This document shows, piece after piece, positions 1 to 6,575 of a DNA stretch of 12,841 nt. Under the pieces are notes generated by a model. It was not told the origin of the DNA. It saw nothing but the letters and a program-made list of their open reading frames with translations, and searched no databases. This DNA is from an uncultured Collinsella sp. (lineage in GTDB: Bacteria; Actinomycetota; Coriobacteriia; Coriobacteriales; Coriobacteriaceae): the NCBI GenBank assembly GCA_958407465.1, contig CATYIV010000045.1, forward strand, positions 1 through 12,841, in the 5' to 3' direction. The first letter of the stretch is position 1. Each line of letters starts with the position of its first letter. The position numbers and the translations under genes are program-made.

Positions 1-69
1 GGGTAGCTAAAATAGCCCCGTCCCAAAAAGACTGCCCTTGGTGGCTCCACAAGTGACCCATCGCTTGAC
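1..69. other. Left-edge intergenic stretch with small hairpin
   Basis: No gene is seen here. Positions 1-19 can form a small hairpin: GGG (1-3) with CCC (17-19) and GCTA (6-9) with TAGC (13-16) around AAA, with TA bulged. It is cut by the window edge, so its full extent is unknown. The following CCCCGTCCCA resembles, loosely, the GTCCCC repeats seen later in the window. No function is assigned. Confidence 0.3.
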
Positions 70-103
70 AAAGGACCCTGCAGCTCGCACTGCAGGGTCC
101 TTT
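70..103. terminator. Bidirectional Rho-independent terminator after ridA
   Basis: A perfect 13-bp stem (70-82 with 91-103, arm AAAGGACCCTGCA) closes an 8-nt loop. It is followed by TTTT on the plus strand and TTT on the minus strand. It lies about 30 nt beyond the minus-strand ridA stop codon. Its symmetry means it could also stop plus-strand transcription arriving from beyond the left edge. Confidence 0.85.
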
Positions 104-133
104 TGCATGTCATGTTTAGCTGTTGCCAACGCC

Positions 134-511
134 TTAGAGAGCGGCGACGACCTCGATCTCGACCAGACCGCCAGCCGGAAGGGCGGCAACCTGGAAAGCG
201 CTGCGCGCGGGGAACGGAGCCTCGAACTTGGAGGCGTAAATCTCGTTCACGGCAGCGAAGTCGGCAATGTCGGCCAGGTAGACCGTGGTCTTGACGACAT
301 CGGCAAACGTAGCGCCGGCAGCGGTCAGCAGGGCCTCGACGTTGGCGAGGGACTGCTTGGCCTGAGCCTCAACGCCCTCGGGCATCTTGCCGGTTGCGGG
401 GTCGATGCCCAGCTGGCCGGACAGGAACACCATGTTGCCGGTCTGGATGCCGGGGGAATACGGTCCGATGGCTGCGGGTGCGTTATCGGAAGACACGACG
501 GTCTTGCTCAT
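134..511 (-). CDS. ridA: RidA family reactive enamine/imine deaminase
   Basis: This 125-residue protein has the full length of the RidA/YjgF/UK114 family. Family members are cytosolic trimers that hydrolyse reactive enamines and imines (such as 2-aminoacrylate) released by PLP enzymes, protecting other PLP enzymes from damage. Visible motifs are GPYSP at residues 16-20, SGQLGIDP at 31-38, and PARSAFQV at 101-108, where R103 matches the substrate-carboxylate arginine. E120 matches the conserved C-terminal glutamate. The start ATG at 511 is chosen because TAAGGAG lies just upstream and MSKTVVSSDNAPAAIGPYSPG matches the family N-terminus; the open frame continues to 628 but that part looks non-coding. 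The gene is monocistronic: a divergent gene lies behind it and a terminator follows. The family assignment is firm; the physiological substrate is inferred. Confidence 0.95.
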   Translation of the reverse strand: MSKTVVSSDNAPAAIGPYSPGIQTGNMVFLSGQLGIDPATGKMPEGVEAQAKQSLANVEALLTAAGATFADVVKTTVYLADIADFAAVNEIYASKFEAPFPARSAFQVAALPAGGLVEIEVVAAL

Positions 512-599
512 GTTTTTCTCCTTACGATCAGATAGAGAGCGTGAGCGCGGCGTTCGCACCGGGAGGCACAGTTCGGTCTGAACACCGCGCTTGATTGGG

Positions 600-628
600 A
601 TAGTACTCAAGGTTTCTGTTCGATGCAA
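600..628 (-). promoter_or_regulatory. Candidate ridA promoter
   Basis: On the minus strand TTGCAT (623-628) and TACTAT (600-605) are separated by exactly 17 nt. They lie about 90 nt upstream of the ridA start. Both hexamers match the sigma-70 consensus only partly, so this is a weak prediction. Confidence 0.3.
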
Positions 629-654
629 GAATATTATCAGCTTGCGAGAATATT
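625..654. repeat. Direct repeat in the ridA/U32 divergent region
   Basis: GCAAGAATATT (625-635) and GCGAGAATATT (644-654) are identical at 10 of 11 positions with a 19-bp period. TGCAAG (624-629) and CTTGC (641-645) also form an inverted pair across the same stretch. Sitting between two divergent genes, this could be a regulator-binding site, but no regulator can be named. Confidence 0.4.
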
Positions 655-675
655 TTATCGCCCAACGGTCTCCCC

Positions 676-720
676 GAACCGCTGAACGGTTCTCATGTGG
701 AGCAGCCAGTCCAAGCTGCT
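676..720. promoter_or_regulatory. Two tandem hairpins upstream of the U32 gene
   Basis: GAACCG (676-681) pairs with CGGTTC (687-692) around a 5-nt loop. AGCAGC (701-706) pairs with GCTGCT (715-720) around an 8-nt loop. Neither is followed by a T-run, so they are not terminators. They overlap or precede the start of the possible small ORF at 695. A smaller inverted pair, ATACT (774-778) and AGTAT (783-787), lies nearer the U32 start. Confidence 0.4.
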
Positions 721-814
721 GAAGACTTTATCCCGCTTGGAGCACGGGCATCGCCTGCCGCAACGGCACCACTATACTTTTGAGTATCTGAGCATTTTGA
801 AAGGCAGGATATGA
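695..814 (+). CDS. Possible 39-residue ORF overlapping the U32 start
   Basis: An ATG at 695 opens 39 codons that end in TGA at 812-814, so the stop overlaps the U32 ATG (811-813) in an ATGA arrangement typical of translational coupling. The peptide is basic and His/Arg-rich in its middle, ends YLSILKGRI, and resembles no family I recognise. In its favour, G/C occupies roughly 28 of 39 third codon positions, clearly more than first or second positions, as expected for a coding frame in this genome. Against it, there is no convincing ribosome-binding site before the ATG and an in-frame stop sits at 683. It may be a leader peptide, a remnant or chance. Confidence 0.3.
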   Translation: MWSSQSKLLKTLSRLEHGHRLPQRHHYTFEYLSILKGRI

Positions 815-3306
815 TCGCAACCGCCAGCCGAACCACCAACCGCAGACCCGAGCTTTTAGCGCCCGCCGGAGGGCCCGAGCCCTTTGCCGCCGCACTCGCC
901 GCGGGGGCAGACGCCATCTATTGCGGCATGGGCAGCTTCAACGCCCGCCGCAAGGCCACCAACTTTACCGACGAGGCCTTTGAGCAGGCCTGCCGTGCTG
1001 CACACCTGGCCGGCTCGCGCGTCTACGTCACGGTAAACATCGTCATCAAGCAGTCCGAGATAGGCGATGCACTGCAGCTCATCCATCGCTGCTCCACGCT
1101 GGGCGCCGACGCCTTCATCATCCAAGACTGGGGCCTGTTCTTTGAAGTCAAGCGCACGATGCCCGGCATCGAGACGCACATCTCGACCCAAGCAAACATC
1201 CACGACGACCGCGGAACCCTTTGGTGCCGTGAACAGGGCGCCGACCGCGTGACTCTCTCGCGCGAGCTCTCCATCAACGAGATCGCCGCCATCCACGACG
1301 CCGCGCCCGATGTGGACCTTGAGGTCTTTAGCCATGGCGCCATCTGCTTTTGCTACTCGGGCCTGTGCCTGCTTTCGAGCTTTGCCATGGCGGGACGATC
1401 GGCCAACCGCGGCATGTGCGCCCAGCCTTGCCGCCTGCCCTACGAGCTGATCGACGAGAACGGCCGCTCGCTCTCCCCTGCCGGTCGCGAGCGCGCGCTG
1501 TGCCCGCGCGACACCAACACGTCGCAGCTTGTTCGCCGTCTGTATGACGCCGGCGCCGCATCGCTCAAGCTCGAGGGCCGCATGAAGGCCCCCGATTACG
1601 TGTATTCCATCGTCGATGTGTACCGTCATCAGATTGATGACATGCTTGCCGATGTTTCGACCTCTAAGGATGAGAATGCAGCCCGCCAGCGCCAGCTCAA
1701 GCGCTGCTTTAACCGCGACTTTACGCACGCCTACCAGGATGGCACCTCGGGCGACGAGATGATGAGCTACGAGCGCTCCAACAACCGCGGCCAGATTGTG
1801 GGCACGGTGCTGGGCAGCCGTCTGGCCAACCGCGACGTGCGAGGGCTCAAGCCCGACGACCGCCGTCGCCGCTCTGCCATCGCCCGCATTGAGCTGTTTG
1901 AGCCCGTGGGCAAGGGCGACCTGCTGGAACTTCGTCACGACGATGAGTTCGACCAATTCCTGACCACCATCGCCGCCGATGATGCCGCCGCCGGCGATAT
2001 CATCGAATGCCGCGTGCCTCGCAGCATGCCCGAGGGTTGCCGCGTGCGCGTGATTCGAAGCCAGCGCGCCATTGACGCTGCCGGCGCTGCGCTCAAACGC
2101 GATGTGCTGCGCCGCCGCTCTGTAGACGTGTCCGTTGTGGCGCGTCTGGGCGAGCCATTTACTGTCACACTCACCTGCTGTGACAACCCCGCGCTCACCG
2201 CCACCGCCACGGGCTTCACCGTCGAGGCCGCCAAGACCCGCGCCGTCGAGGCGGCAGACCTGGTTGAGCATGTGGGCCGCATGGGCTCCTCGCCCTTTGA
2301 AGCAGCGAGCTTTGATGTGGCACTCGATAAGGGCTGCGGTATGGGCTTTTCCGCCGTGCACAAGGTGCGCGCCGCCGCTTGTAAGGCGCTGGAAGAGGCC
2401 ATTCTGGCACCGTACGAGGAGCGCGCGAAAACGCTCGAGCTGCCGGCGATTGTAACCAGTGATTCCCGCCCCGCGCCCGAGCACTACCGCGATGAGCCGC
2501 AGATCTGCGCCACCGTCACCTCGCTCGAGGCCGCCGAAGCCGCTCGCGCCGAGGGTGCAACGCGCATCTATATGACCACCGATGCGCTCGAGGCCGCCGG
2601 TGTCTCCCCCGCCGATGCATTTGAGCAGGACATCGTACCCGTACTCGACGAGGTCTGCCGCGCCCTTGACCACGTACGCGTCGATCCCTGGATCAATGCC
2701 GGAGCCACCGTCGCCGTCGGCAATATCTCCGAGCTCGCCGTAGCCGCGCATGCCGGCGCCACGGCCGAGATTCGCTCTTGCCTGCCCGTGCACAACACGC
2801 CCTGCATGGAGGCGCTCGCCGATCGCGGAGCCGGTGCGTTTTGGCTCTCGCCCGAGATCACGCTCGACGAGATTGTCTCGCTCGGCGCCGCCGCGCCCGC
2901 GGCTCTGGGCATCACCGTCTTTGGCCGCCCGCGCGTCATGACAAGCGAGCACTGCATCCTGCAGGTGGCCAATGGCTGCATCCACGATTGCGCCAACTGC
3001 CGCCTGCGCGCCCGCAAGCTGTCGCTCAAGAATATCGACGGCAAGGTCATGCCCGTGCGCACCGACATCCATGGCCGCTCTCGCTTGTACGACGCCTACC
3101 CCATCGACCTTACGCCGCAGGTGCCACAGCTGCTCGATGCCGGTGTGCGTCGTCTTATGGTGGATGGCACACTGCTCGAGATGGATGAGGTGGGCCGTGC
3201 CGTCGCACGCGTCCGTCGCGCCGTCGAGGCTGCGCAGGCCGGCCGTAAGCCCGCCGCCCGCCTGCGCGGGGCGACCTCGGGCTGCATGTTTGTGGGAATC
3301 AGCTAA
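811..3306 (+). CDS. U32 family protein (RlhA-like, DUF3656 type)
   Basis: This 831-residue protein belongs to the U32 'peptidase' family. Its best studied members are not peptidases in practice but RNA hydroxylases (RlhA for 23S rRNA C2501, TrhP for tRNA U34) or Fe-S partners in ubiquinone hydroxylation (UbiU/UbiV). Visible marks are ELLAPAG at residues 14-20, GADAIYCG at 32-39, the signature block beginning FSHGAICFCYSGLC (173-186) and NRGMCAQPCR (199-208), and KLEGRMKAPDYV later. C179, C186, C203/C207 and C231 are candidates for the family's 4Fe-4S ligands. A second cluster, C715, C723, C727 and C730, lies near the C-terminus. AAAGGCAGG precedes the ATG. The length exceeds E. coli RlhA (about 650) and fits the longer clostridial-type members. 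The pseudouridine synthase gene 15 nt downstream supports an RNA-modification role, which remains inferred. Confidence 0.9.
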   Translation: MIATASRTTNRRPELLAPAGGPEPFAAALAAGADAIYCGMGSFNARRKATNFTDEAFEQACRAAHLAGSRVYVTVNIVIKQSEIGDALQLIHRCSTLGADAFIIQDWGLFFEVKRTMPGIETHISTQANIHDDRGTLWCREQGADRVTLSRELSINEIAAIHDAAPDVDLEVFSHGAICFCYSGLCLLSSFAMAGRSANRGMCAQPCRLPYELIDENGRSLSPAGRERALCPRDTNTSQLVRRLYDAGAASLKLEGRMKAPDYVYSIVDVYRHQIDDMLADVSTSKDENAARQRQLKRCFNRDFTHAYQDGTSGDEMMSYERSNNRGQIVGTVLGSRLANRDVRGLKPDDRRRRSAIARIELFEPVGKGDLLELRHDDEFDQFLTTIAADDAAAGDIIECRVPRSMPEGCRVRVIRSQRAIDAAGAALKRDVLRRRSVDVSVVARLGEPFTVTLTCCDNPALTATATGFTVEAAKTRAVEAADLVEHVGRMGSSPFEAASFDVALDKGCGMGFSAVHKVRAAACKALEEAILAPYEERAKTLELPAIVTSDSRPAPEHYRDEPQICATVTSLEAAEAARAEGATRIYMTTDALEAAGVSPADAFEQDIVPVLDEVCRALDHVRVDPWINAGATVAVGNISELAVAAHAGATAEIRSCLPVHNTPCMEALADRGAGAFWLSPEITLDEIVSLGAAAPAALGITVFGRPRVMTSEHCILQVANGCIHDCANCRLRARKLSLKNIDGKVMPVRTDIHGRSRLYDAYPIDLTPQVPQLLDAGVRRLMVDGTLLEMDEVGRAVARVRRAVEAAQAGRKPAARLRGATSGCMFVGIS

Positions 3307-3321
3307 CCGAAAGGCTTACAC

Positions 3322-3981
3322 GTGAACGAAGAACCTCAAGTCCTCTACTGCGACGCCTGGCTCATGGCCATCGACAAGCCCGCCGGCATGATCGTCCACG
3401 GCGACGGCACCGGCGAGCGCACGCTCACCGACTACGCCAGCGATCTGCTGCTGGCGATGGGCGACGGCTTTGCCGCGACTGACATGCAGCCGCTCAACCG
3501 CTTGGACCGCAACACCACCGGCGTGGTGCTGTTTTCGCTCGACAAACAGACGCAGCCCGCCTTTGACCAGATGGTGATCGACCACGCCTTCGAAAAGCAC
3601 TATCTGGCGCTCGCCGAGGGCAAGATCGACTGGAACGAGAAGCTCATCGACAAGCCCATCGCCCGCGACCGCCACGATAGCCGCAAGATGCGTGTCGGCG
3701 CCAGCGGCAATCCGTCACAGACGCGCGTGAAGGTGCTCAAGCGCCTTAAGAGCCGTCGAGGCCTGCCCGCGCGTTCGTATATCGATGTCGAGTTGCTCAC
3801 CGGCCGCAAGCACCAAATCCGTGTGCATCTGGCGAGCGAGCGTCATCCCCTGGTTGGCGACGACCTGTACGGAACGCCGCGCCCCTGCGGCCTGATGCTC
3901 CACGCCCACAGCGTGTCCTTCACGCACCCCGTAACCGGCGAGCACATCCACATCGAAGCCCCCTGCCCCTGGGAGCCCTAA
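3322..3981 (+). CDS. RluA-family pseudouridine synthase
   Basis: This 219-residue enzyme converts specific uridines in rRNA or tRNA to pseudouridine. The catalytic block is PLNRLDRNTTGVVLFS, with D62 as the invariant nucleophilic aspartate of the HRLDxxTSG motif (here NRLDRNTTG). IDKPAGMIVHG (17-27) and GRKHQIRVHLA are the other family signatures. There is no N-terminal S4 domain, as in the short RluA/RluC-like clostridial proteins, so the target cannot be read from architecture. The start is GTG at 3322, with a modest GAAAGG ribosome-binding site and no better alternative. It is the second gene of a plus-strand pair with the U32 gene. A hairpin repeat begins within its stop codon and a strong terminator follows about 300 nt later. 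Confidence 0.93.
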   Translation: MNEEPQVLYCDAWLMAIDKPAGMIVHGDGTGERTLTDYASDLLLAMGDGFAATDMQPLNRLDRNTTGVVLFSLDKQTQPAFDQMVIDHAFEKHYLALAEGKIDWNEKLIDKPIARDRHDSRKMRVGASGNPSQTRVKVLKRLKSRRGLPARSYIDVELLTGRKHQIRVHLASERHPLVGDDLYGTPRPCGLMLHAHSVSFTHPVTGEHIHIEAPCPWEP

Positions 3982-4020
3982 ACCACCACAATGGGGACAG
4001 GCACCTTTGTGGTGGTTTTG
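3980..4020. repeat. 40-bp hairpin repeat, copy 1
   Basis: AAACCACCACAA (3980-3991) pairs perfectly with TTGTGGTGGTTT (4007-4018) around a 15-nt loop carrying GGGGACAGGCACC. The left arm overlaps the pseudouridine synthase stop codon. TTTT at the end could make it a terminator for that gene. A second copy (38 of 40 positions identical over 3981-4020) lies 371 bp downstream. Confidence 0.85.
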
Positions 4021-4049
4021 CCGCAATGGCTCAGCCGCAGTCCCAAAAC

Positions 4050-4267
4050 GTCTCGATCTGTAACAGTTAGAACCTATTTTCCGGTCTATCTGTTACAGAT
4101 CGAGACATTCGAATCCCCCTCAAGGGAAAATCTCAATCTGTAACAGTAACTCGGCAAAATCAGTCCCAGATGTTACAAATCGAGACAAAGGGACGGCGCG
4201 GTTCGGAAGAATCTCAATCTGTAACATCTAACCCACTTTTAACGGTCTAGTTGTTACAGACTTAGAC
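4050..4267. repeat. Array of three palindromic units, 16-bp motif alternating
   Basis: The motif GTCTCGATCTGTAACA and its reverse complement alternate six times: 4050-4065 forward, 4091-4106 reverse, 4130-4145 forward, 4171-4186 reverse, 4211-4226 forward, 4252-4267 reverse. Centres are 39-41 bp apart. Unit 1 is a perfect 16-bp inverted repeat; units 2 and 3 each have two mismatches within a 15-bp core. Every unit has exactly 25 nt between its arms. The 25-nt inserts of units 1 and 3 share CGGTCTA and a TTTT run; that of unit 2 resembles them only when reverse-complemented, so it may be inserted in the opposite sense. The array lies between convergent genes and encodes nothing visible. It resembles neither a CRISPR (orientation alternates, palindromic) nor a family I can name. 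Confidence 0.85.
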
Positions 4268-4283
4268 AAAACCGATAGACAAC

Positions 4284-4320
4284 AAAAACGGCAACGGCCG
4301 TAATGGACGTTGCCGTTTTT
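4284..4320. terminator. Bidirectional Rho-independent terminator between convergent operons
   Basis: AAAAACGGCAACG (4284-4296) and its exact reverse complement (4308-4320) form a 13-bp stem around an 11-nt loop, with T5 or A5 tracts on both sides. It can end both the plus-strand U32/pseudouridine-synthase transcript and the minus-strand oxidoreductase/DeoR transcript. Confidence 0.9.
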
Positions 4321-4351
4321 CTATTGAGAAAACTACTCGGTTTTCGTTACT

Positions 4352-4391
4352 AACCGCCACAGTGGGGACAGGCACCTTTGTGGTGGTTTTG
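4352..4391. repeat. 40-bp hairpin repeat, copy 2
   Basis: This copy matches 3981-4020 at 38 of 40 positions, with the same CCACA/TGTGG stem, GGGGACAGGCACC loop and TTTTG end. One of the two changes weakens the stem slightly. It ends 19 nt beyond the DeoR-family stop codon. Both copies point the same way and together bracket the palindromic array and the terminator. Confidence 0.85.
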
Positions 4392-4410
4392 GCCTTACTT
4401 CGCCCCGTTG

Positions 4411-5157
4411 CTAAACCGTGATGACGTTTTCCATCGTCTGGTACTTGGCGGGCACCTCGCCCGCGGTGATAACCGTTGCGTCACGGAAGTCCGCGAATTT
4501 TACGGGAGCCACCATGCCAAATTTGCTGGCGTCCGAGATTACGAAGCGTTTGGCGGTATGGCGCATCGAGACACGCTTGACCTGCGCTTCCTCAATATCC
4601 GGCGTGGTGAGACCTTGCTCGGCGGCGATGCCATTGGAACCCCAAAAGCCGCAGTTGAAGTTATAGCGATCCAGAGTTGCCAAGGCATCGGGACCGACGA
4701 GCGCCTCGGTCTCGGGCTTGAGCTCGCCGCCCAGCACCACGGTGCGCATGCCGCGCAAAGCGAGGTGCTGAGCGTGAAGCACGGAATCAGTCACATAGGT
4801 GACGCCCTCAAGGCGCGGAAGATGCTCGATGAGCTTGAGGGTCGTGGAGCCCGAATCGATATACACAAAGCTATCGGGCTCCACAAGCGCCGCCGCACGG
4901 GCGCAGATACGCTCCTTGTCGTCGTTATGGAGATCGCTGCGCTCGCCGATCGTCAGGTCGCGCGTCACGTGCGCGCGCTCCAGACTCGTCGCGCCTCCGT
5001 GCACCTTGGCGATACGGTGCGCGCGGTCGAGCGTTTGCAAGTCACGGCGAATGGTGGACGGTGTCACGCCCAGGGCTTCGGCAAGCTCCGGCACGGTAAC
5101 CGAGCCGGCCTGCTGCACCATCGACACGATCGCGTTGAGCCTATCTTCCGCAAGCAT
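4411..5157 (-). CDS. DeoR/GlpR-family transcriptional regulator
   Basis: This 248-residue protein has the standard DeoR layout. An N-terminal helix-turn-helix (about residues 5-57, with VTVPELAEALGVTPSTIRRDL and the KVHGGA boundary) is followed by a sugar-phosphate-sensing domain. DSGSTT (101-106), VLGGELKPETEALVGP (141-156), GSNGI (173-177), GLTTPD (182-187) and DASKFG (209-214) are family effector-domain signatures. Members usually repress sugar or polyol catabolic operons until a phosphorylated intermediate binds. The ATG sits 3 nt after the oxidoreductase stop, and the GAGGAG ribosome-binding site lies inside the end of that gene, so the two are co-transcribed and probably translationally coupled. 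The likely targets are its own operon and unlinked sugar genes; the ligand cannot be read from the sequence. Confidence 0.95.
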   Translation of the reverse strand: MLAEDRLNAIVSMVQQAGSVTVPELAEALGVTPSTIRRDLQTLDRAHRIAKVHGGATSLERAHVTRDLTIGERSDLHNDDKERICARAAALVEPDSFVYIDSGSTTLKLIEHLPRLEGVTYVTDSVLHAQHLALRGMRTVVLGGELKPETEALVGPDALATLDRYNFNCGFWGSNGIAAEQGLTTPDIEEAQVKRVSMRHTAKRFVISDASKFGMVAPVKFADFRDATVITAGEVPAKYQTMENVITV

Positions 5158-5160
5158 CGC

Positions 5161-6243
5161 TTACTCCTCCTCGGGGTACACGACTCCCCAATCGGCTCGG
5201 AGCTTGGTCATCAGCTCCATAACATCGGAAGCATAGCCCAGAAGCTCGCGCTTCGAATCATCGCCGGCAACGGCCTTCTCCAGGTCGGCCATCTCGTAGC
5301 ACAGAGCGTATGCCTCGGTGCCAGTGTGGACCTCCTCACGGTGACCGTCCGCAGTCCACACGATGGTCGCATGGTCGGCGCGCGGATACTCGTTGACCTC
5401 GATATAGCACTTATCGAAACTGATGACCGAGCGCTTGGGCTGTTTGGAGTGGAGCGTAAGGCTCACGACGCCCAGCTGCTGCTCGGCGTTACGGCAGACA
5501 ATGCCGCCCGCAACGTCGACACCGGTCTCACAGGTGTTGCCCAGCGAGACAACCTCAGCGGGCTGGCTCGCCATAAACAGGCGCATGACGGAGAGCGCAT
5601 ACACGCCAATGTCGAGCATGGCGCCGCCGGCAAGGTTGCGATTGTAGAAGCGATTGGTCAGATCGCCGTACTCCTTGTAGCTGCCAAAGTTGAGCTGAGC
5701 GAGATTCATGCGGCCGAACTCGCCAGCATCCATGCGACGGCGCAGCTCCTGATACAGCGGCATGTGAAGCACCGTGGTGGCGTCCATAAGGACCACGTTA
5801 TGCTCGTCGGCGATGGCACGGGCCTCGTCGAGCTCGGCGGAGTTGAGGGTAATGGCTTTCTCGCAGAGCACATGCTTGCCGGCGGCCAGCGCGGCACGCA
5901 GATAGGTGATATGCGTGTTGTGCGGCGTGGTGATATAGACGGCGTCGATGTCCGGATCGGCGTAGAGGTCCTCAACCGTCTCGTACACCTTCTCGACACC
6001 ATACTGCTCGGCAAAAGCCTGGGCCTTGGACGGCGTACGGTTGGCGACGCCCGCGAGCTTGCGACCGGCCAGAGCGAGGGACTGGGCCATTTGGTTGGCG
6101 ATAACGCCGCACCCGATCACGGCCCAGCGGAGCTCGGGGGCCGTAAAGATATCATCGGGGAACGGCTGATCCTGGACCGAGGCAAACGCCGCCTTTGCGG
6201 CTGCCTCGGCGTCGAGCGGAGCCTGTTTGGAATCTGCCATCAT
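5161..6243 (-). CDS. Gfo/Idh/MocA family NAD(P)-dependent oxidoreductase
   Basis: This 360-residue enzyme has the two-domain plan of the family, which oxidises or reduces sugars, inositols and related polyols with NAD(P). The Rossmann motif is VIGCGVIA (G44, G46, A49). The dinucleotide/catalytic motif reads CEKAITLN, with E128-K129 and alanine where EKP normally has proline. GGAMLDIGVYAL (206-217) supplies the conserved D211 and Y215. About 38 residues precede the Rossmann strand, longer than usual, and are Ala/Asp-rich. AGGAGG (6247-6252) is 3 nt from the ATG at 6243 and 6 nt from the second ATG at 6240; spacing favours the latter. It is the first gene of an operon with the DeoR-type regulator, suggesting a sugar or polyol pathway. 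The substrate is unknown. Confidence 0.93.
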   Translation of the reverse strand: MMADSKQAPLDAEAAAKAAFASVQDQPFPDDIFTAPELRWAVIGCGVIANQMAQSLALAGRKLAGVANRTPSKAQAFAEQYGVEKVYETVEDLYADPDIDAVYITTPHNTHITYLRAALAAGKHVLCEKAITLNSAELDEARAIADEHNVVLMDATTVLHMPLYQELRRRMDAGEFGRMNLAQLNFGSYKEYGDLTNRFYNRNLAGGAMLDIGVYALSVMRLFMASQPAEVVSLGNTCETGVDVAGGIVCRNAEQQLGVVSLTLHSKQPKRSVISFDKCYIEVNEYPRADHATIVWTADGHREEVHTGTEAYALCYEMADLEKAVAGDDSKRELLGYASDVMELMTKLRADWGVVYPEEE

Positions 6244-6306
6244 GTGCCTCCTGAGTCATCGAAGGTTCTTCATTTCTAACAGCCCTATATTCGCACAATT
6301 GCGCGC

Positions 6307-6335
6307 GTATTTGCTTGTATTTGCGTGTTTATTTG
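6307..6335. repeat. Helically phased GTATTTGC repeats
   Basis: GTATTTGC occurs at 6307-6314 and 6317-6324, exactly 10 bp apart, followed by the related GTTTATTTG (6326-6334). The spacing places them on one DNA face. They lie about 65-90 nt upstream of the oxidoreductase start, so they could be part of its regulatory region. Confidence 0.4.
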
Positions 6336-6371
6336 TTTATCTGTCATTATTTAACCATAGTTAGCAGATGT

Positions 6372-6399
6372 TTGCGCGGTTATGCGCATTATCGCGCAA
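6372..6399. promoter_or_regulatory. Candidate 28-bp palindromic operator
   Basis: TTGCGCG (6372-6378) and CGCGCAA (6393-6399) are exact inverted repeats. They share their centre with the internal palindrome ATGCGCAT (6382-6389), so 12 of 14 half-site positions are symmetric. A further TGCGCG and TGCGCA pair follows at 6405-6420. It lies about 130 nt upstream of the oxidoreductase-DeoR operon and could be the site of that regulator; this is inferred from position only. Confidence 0.45.
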
Positions 6400-6575
6400 G
6401 ACTCTGCGCGTAAATGCGCATGCGACGATCCTTGTGAGACATAAAGAGGCGGCACACCAAAGCCCTAAAAGAGAGAGCGGGCTGTATTACTCAACCCCTC
6501 TGAGAAGGCATCAGGTATCAATGAACCGCCCTGAACTACCGGCACATAGGGACCCAGCTGCCGGCACCTGAAGGG

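Noticed and set aside
512..628. N-terminal extension of RidA to 628
   Set aside because: The extra 39 residues do not resemble the family. A strong ribosome-binding site sits directly before the ATG at 511, and the family N-terminus begins there.
856..3072. 738-codon open frame antisense to the U32 gene
   Set aside because: Codon bias of a G+C-rich gene readily keeps an antisense frame open. The translation shows no family motif, while the plus-strand protein has clear U32 signatures.
4050..4267. CRISPR array
   Set aside because: The 16-bp repeats are short, alternate orientation and form palindromes with their neighbours, and no cas genes lie nearby. CRISPR repeats are longer and run in one direction.
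4378..6279. 633-codon plus-strand open frame across the DeoR and oxidoreductase genes
   Set aside because: It runs antisense to two well-recognised proteins and their junction, has no recognisable domain or ribosome-binding site, and starts inside the 40-bp repeat.
6368..6571. 67-codon open frame upstream of the oxidoreductase
   Set aside because: It covers a GCGC palindromic operator-like area and repeats, lacks a ribosome-binding site, and its translation has no coherent composition or family match.
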